Below are positions 6,243-8,818 of a DNA stretch of 8,818 nt, in pieces. Within the stretch, counting starts at the first letter, position 1. Every line of letters starts with the position of its first letter. The position numbers and the translations under genes are program-made. A model generated the notes under the pieces. The model worked only from the letters and a program-made list of their open reading frames with translations. It had not been told where the DNA came from and searched no databases. The stretch comes from JALYNX01 sp035292605 (GTDB taxonomy: Bacteria > Actinomycetota > Acidimicrobiia > Spongiisociales > ZC4RG35). The stretch is from the NCBI GenBank assembly GCA_035292605.1, contig DATDPT010000120.1, forward strand, positions 1-8,818. Reading direction: 5' to 3'.

Positions 6243-7350
6243 TGCGAGCGACTCCGGGGAGACGCAACAACCTGTCGCGAGTGCGCCAGGTGAGTGATTG
6301 TGACATCCACTCCAGCTGACCCTGGAGGCTCTGCAGCTGGACTTCGTAAACCTCATGCCGGTCCTTGGCGTCGACGAGTTGCAGCTCGTAATCCTCCAGC
6401 CGCCCCTGGGCACTGGTCAGCTCGGCCTCTCGGTCCTCCAGCCGGTTCTGGGCGTCGGCGAGTTGACGCTTAGCGTGCTCCAGTCGCTCCTTCGTGGCGG
6501 CGAGCTGAGTCTGCTGGTCATCTAGTTGGCCGCGAGCAGCCTGCAACTCGCTCTCGACCGAGGCGAGGCGCTGACTCAACTGGCTGACGACCTCCTCTTT
6601 GTCAGCACGGTCGCGGGCAATGTCGTCGGTCACAGTCGAGGTGAATCTCGCCTCGAAGTCGGGAGCGGCGATGCGTTCTCGCCACCGAGCGAGCTCCTCG
6701 AGACGCTGCTCGGGGGTCATCTCCTCCCGCCACGGCGAGGGGAAATGCAAAACGGTGGGCCGAGTTCCCGAACGCGCTACACAATCGGGCTCCTGGAGGA
6801 TCTGAGACCACATGTACACGTCGGTGCTGATCCCTTCAGGAGTGGTGCGCCATCCGAATGGCAGCCGTCGGTATCGATCGAGGGTGTGAGCTCCGGTTGA
6901 AAGCGGGATGAAGTTGAGATGGGCGATCACTCTCTCCTTGCTGCTCGCCACTTCGAGATGACCCGCCCAGGGAAAGACCGAGCCGTCGATCCGGATCCCG
7001 ATCGGCAGGGCATGGGCGAAGTCGGCGCCATCGAGCAGGTGGAGCATCGAGGCGACGTGATCGGGTAGCCAAAGGTCGTCGTCCGAGAGGTAACAGACGA
7101 TTCGCCCACTGGCTTGGTGGAGAGCCTCATGGCGATGCAATTCGCCGTGACGCGGTCCCTTCTCCTTGTCGAAGAAGGTCACTCGTTTGTCTCGAGCGCA
7201 AAGGTCGAGTGCAACCTGCCTCGTCAATGGGTCGACCCCGTCACCAACGACGAAGATCTCGATGTCCGAGATGGACTGTTTCAGGACGCTGCCGACTGCG
7301 TGGGCAAGAAGCGGCCCATGACTGTGGGTCGGCACCAATACGGTTGCCAT
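6196..7350 (-). CDS. Family 2 glycosyltransferase with long C-terminal leucine-heptad coiled coil
   Basis: The 384-residue protein begins with a GT-A domain: MATVLVPTHSHGPLLAHAVGS (1-21, interrupted by the usual nucleotide-binding Pro-Thr), a strand ending VVGDG (34-38), and the metal-binding SDDD motif (89-92) before LWLPDHV. The family uses nucleotide-activated sugars to build surface glycans. From about 240 to 353 it is one long coiled coil, with leucine at every seventh position. It closes with SLTWRTRDRLLRLPG (352-366), like the SxxWRxTxPLR tail seen after coiled coils in polysaccharide glycosyltransferases. The frame stays open upstream to 7797, but that part overlaps the oxidoreductase gene and is not protein-like. 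ATG at 7350 begins exactly at the first GT strand and lies 20 bases after the oxidoreductase stop; GTG codons at 7359 and 7365 are alternatives. It is probably cotranscribed with the oxidoreductase. Acceptor and sugar are unknown. Confidence 0.9.
   Translation of the reverse strand: MATVLVPTHSHGPLLAHAVGSVLKQSISDIEIFVVGDGVDPLTRQVALDLCARDKRVTFFDKEKGPRHGELHRHEALHQASGRIVCYLSDDDLWLPDHVASMLHLLDGADFAHALPIGIRIDGSVFPWAGHLEVASSKERVIAHLNFIPLSTGAHTLDRYRRLPFGWRTTPEGISTDVYMWSQILQEPDCVARSGTRPTVLHFPSPWREEMTPEQRLEELARWRERIAAPDFEARFTSTVTDDIARDRADKEEVVSQLSQRLASVESELQAARGQLDDQQTQLAATKERLEHAKRQLADAQNRLEDREAELTSAQGRLEDYELQLVDAKDRHEVYEVQLQSLQGQLEWMSQSLTWRTRDRLLRLPGVARITRWAGAARSRRAAD
6319..6570 (-). repeat. Six 14-residue coding repeats in the glycosyltransferase coiled coil
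   Basis: Residues 261-344 of the glycosyltransferase divide into six units of 14 residues. Examples are RLEHAKRQLADAQN, RLEDREAELTSAQG and RLEDYELQLVDAKD. Each starts with Arg or Gln plus a hydrophobic residue (His in the sixth) and has leucine at position nine. The pattern suggests growth by internal duplication of a two-heptad unit. Confidence 0.8.
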
Positions 7351-7370
7351 CGGACTCACCGCCACACCAC

Positions 7371-8273
7371 TCAAATCCCAGCGAGATCGCGAAGCTGCTG
7401 GACCCGCTCGACGATCAGCACACCCTCCGCGGCCGAGCTCCTTGGAGGCGGGCCACCGCGGAGGTGCCCCACGAAGGCGTCCAACTCCGCTTCCAAGGGA
7501 AGCCGCGATCCGAGTGGGAGCTGGGTCGAGACCGGCTCCTGTCCGTCCACCGTGATCCGCACCTCGAGGGCTTTGCTGTAGCCGTCGGACAGGGTGACCA
7601 CAGCCTGGTCGAACCAGACACGGACCTCTCTTCGATACACGTTGCTGCGGCTGGAGACGTCGATCCCAATCCCGCCCTCCAGGATGCCGAGAAGACTCCC
7701 CTCGCCACCGACCACGTGACCGGCGGCGGCGATGGGTCGAGGCACATCGCCGGTCACCTCGAGAATGATCGACAGGTCGTGCGGCGTCAGAATCCAAATC
7801 GCATCAACGTCGGAATGGCTGTTGTAGGGGCCATGGCGAATGGTCTGCATTCCACGCATGGCACCAAACCGCCCGTCCGCAACGCAGATTCGCAACATCT
7901 CGACACCGGGGTGATATCGCCACTTGTCCATCACGAAGAGGTGGTTTCGATGCTCGAACCTTCGCGCTGTGACCGGGTCGTTGGTGAGTGGCTTCTCGAC
8001 GAACACCGGCACGTCGAGCTTCAAGGCCGTATCCAGGACTTCGGCGTGCAGGGTCGTTGGCACCGCCACGACCATCCCGTCTGGTGCCGTCAACGCCTCG
8101 ATCGACTGGGCGATCGTGTGCGCACCCCCCTCGCGGGCACGTGCAATCGAGGCCTCGCTGCGAGCAACGACAGTGACCTCGCAACCAAAGGCCACCAGAT
8201 CACGCAGGATGTGCCTGCCCCACGACCCGCAGCCAACGAGGGCGATGGATAGGGGTGAGGGCACGTTCGGCAA
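7371..8273 (-). CDS. Gfo/Idh/MocA-family NAD(P)-dependent oxidoreductase
   Basis: This 300-residue protein has an N-terminal Rossmann fold with ALVGCGSWGRH (11-21), an acceptor strand ending VVARS (35-39), and the family motif FVEKPL (91-96), whose Lys94 binds nucleotide and substrate. A C-terminal alpha/beta domain follows, with TPHDL (163-167), whose His165 matches the family catalytic histidine. Such enzymes oxidise or reduce sugars, often nucleotide sugars. Placed before a glycosyltransferase and near an RmlC-like cupin, a role in making a modified sugar for a surface glycan is likely but inferred. It is a little short (typical members are 320-370 residues). The start is TTG, supported by AGAGGA eight bases upstream; a GTG at 8264 lacks such a site. 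The stop lies 20 bases before the glycosyltransferase ATG. Confidence 0.92.
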   Translation of the reverse strand: MPNVPSPLSIALVGCGSWGRHILRDLVAFGCEVTVVARSEASIARAREGGAHTIAQSIEALTAPDGMVVAVPTTLHAEVLDTALKLDVPVFVEKPLTNDPVTARRFEHRNHLFVMDKWRYHPGVEMLRICVADGRFGAMRGMQTIRHGPYNSHSDVDAIWILTPHDLSIILEVTGDVPRPIAAAGHVVGGEGSLLGILEGGIGIDVSSRSNVYRREVRVWFDQAVVTLSDGYSKALEVRITVDGQEPVSTQLPLGSRLPLEAELDAFVGHLRGGPPPRSSAAEGVLIVERVQQLRDLAGI

Positions 8274-8386
8274 TATATCCGTCCTCTACTCCATTCTCCC
8301 GACCGAGTCTGCGGGAAGGAGATAGACGTGGGGAAGACCGTTCCACGGTGACAGAGGCTCGACCGGCTTCGACGTCTACGCCGTTC
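8274..8386. other. Short spacer between same-strand genes
   Basis: This 113-bp gap separates the membrane protein stop from the oxidoreductase TTG start. It holds a small inverted repeat, ACCGT-TCC-ACGGT (8337-8349), too short and without a T-run to be called a terminator, and the oxidoreductase ribosome site. No gene is seen. Confidence 0.6.
8282..8287 (-). promoter_or_regulatory. Shine-Dalgarno supporting the TTG start of the oxidoreductase
   Basis: The minus strand reads AGAGGA, eight bases before the TTG at 8273. Because the only alternative start near the Rossmann strand (GTG at 8264) has no such site at a proper distance, this decides the start. Confidence 0.6.
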
Positions 8387-8818
8387 TCAGCGATCGGCGG
8401 GGCCAGTGAAGAGTTCCGGCCTCAGAATCACCGCAATCGCAGCCCCTACGCCGAACCCGAGTGTGCCCCACACGATCCATTGCCCCGAGTCGCCAGACAG
8501 GAAGAAGTACGAATAGATGGTGCAGGTAGTTGCGGCTGCAATGGCTGCGAGGACGAAGCCTCCCACCCGTGGAATTGCGAGGAGCAGGCTGAGCAGAAAC
8601 GTTGCCACAAAGCCGGCACCAGCCGCGACTCCCGTGACAATCACCTGGGAATTCGACAATGAGGGCGGAGCGAAAGGAACGATGCGGTCATAAGTCTGGA
8701 GGACGAAGCCGACCGTGAGCATTCCGGCGAGGATCAACCCCGCAGTCATCGAAGTACGTGTCAGGCTGTCACGTTGACCTGCAGCCACCGTGTACACATA
8801 CCAAAGGATCGTCGCCAG
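8387..8818 (-). CDS. Multi-span membrane protein of unknown function, 5' end outside the window
   Basis: The frame is open to the window edge, and the residues before the first in-frame GTG (8797) are hydrophobic and coding-like (LATILWYVYTVAAG), so the gene almost certainly begins beyond base 8818. In the visible 143 residues I see about five membrane segments: one at the cut end, then MTAGLILAGMLTVGFVL, VIVTGVAAGAGFVATFLL, VGGFVLAAIAAATTCTIYSY, and WIVWGTLGFGVGAAIAVIL. The protein ends in a short tail, RPELFTGPADR. There is no motif that names a family. It lies upstream of the sugar oxidoreductase and glycosyltransferase genes on the same strand, with a 113-bp gap. It could be part of a polysaccharide locus (for example a polymerase or export component), but this is only a guess from context. 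Confidence 0.65.
   Translation of the reverse strand: MATILWYVYTVAAGQRDSLTRTSMTAGLILAGMLTVGFVLQTYDRIVPFAPPSLSNSQVIVTGVAAGAGFVATFLLSLLLAIPRVGGFVLAAIAAATTCTIYSYFFLSGDSGQWIVWGTLGFGVGAAIAVILRPELFTGPADR

Noticed and set aside
7351..7797. N-terminal extension of the glycosyltransferase frame up to 7797 (533 codons in total)
   Set aside because: The extension is Arg/Gly/Pro-rich and out of frame over the well-supported oxidoreductase gene; the GT fold starts exactly at the ATG at 7350.
7209..8252. Long plus-strand open frame of 347 codons
   Set aside because: It lies antisense to the oxidoreductase and the glycosyltransferase start, both with clear family motifs, and its translation has no recognisable domain; it is a high-GC shadow frame.
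1..8818. tRNA, rRNA, CRISPR array, insertion sequence or integrase/attachment site
   Set aside because: No cloverleaf-like sequence, spaced direct repeats, transposase motif or terminal inverted repeats were found on reading both strands by eye.

Overview
The window looks like chromosomal DNA from a high-GC actinobacterium. The signs are GTG and TTG starts, tightly overlapping genes, a Gram-positive-style lipoprotein, and an ABC-exporter adaptor that carries a peptidoglycan-binding-like segment. An uncultured lineage such as Acidimicrobiia is possible, but nothing here fixes the taxon. Base composition is clearly GC-rich in the outer thirds and, by eye, lower in about 4000-5660, which may mark a transferred or fast-evolving block.

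Layout. (1) 21-1205, plus strand: a flavodoxin-like protein of the HemG type, then a cyclase/kynurenine-formamidase-family metal hydrolase. (2) 1288-5047, minus strand: a compact five-gene unit. In transcription order it encodes a small secreted protein, a lipoprotein, a membrane-anchored adaptor with a peptidoglycan-binding-like region, an ABC ATPase and an FtsX/MacB-type permease. Each gene overlaps the next (20, 1, 10 and 4 bp). A good promoter candidate and a strong Shine-Dalgarno sequence sit just upstream of the first gene. (3) 5048-5681: about 630 bp without a convincing gene, between divergent units. (4) 5682-6242, plus: an RmlC-family (dTDP-sugar 3,5-epimerase-like) cupin with altered active-site residues. 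(5) 6196-8273, minus: a Gfo/Idh/MocA oxidoreductase followed by a family 2 glycosyltransferase with a long C-terminal coiled coil. The glycosyltransferase overlaps the RmlC-like gene tail to tail. (6) 8387 to the window end, minus: a multi-span membrane protein cut by the window edge.

How they may work together. The five-gene unit is the most distinctive item: a MacAB/YknXYZ-like exporter dedicated, by its linkage, to a small secreted two-cysteine protein and a four-cysteine lipoprotein. Its layout resembles bacteriocin/self-protection or peptide-export loci, but the secreted protein and lipoprotein match no family I can name with confidence. The RmlC-like cupin, oxidoreductase and glycosyltransferase look like part of a surface-polysaccharide or modified-sugar pathway. 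The first two genes look like unrelated metabolic neighbours.
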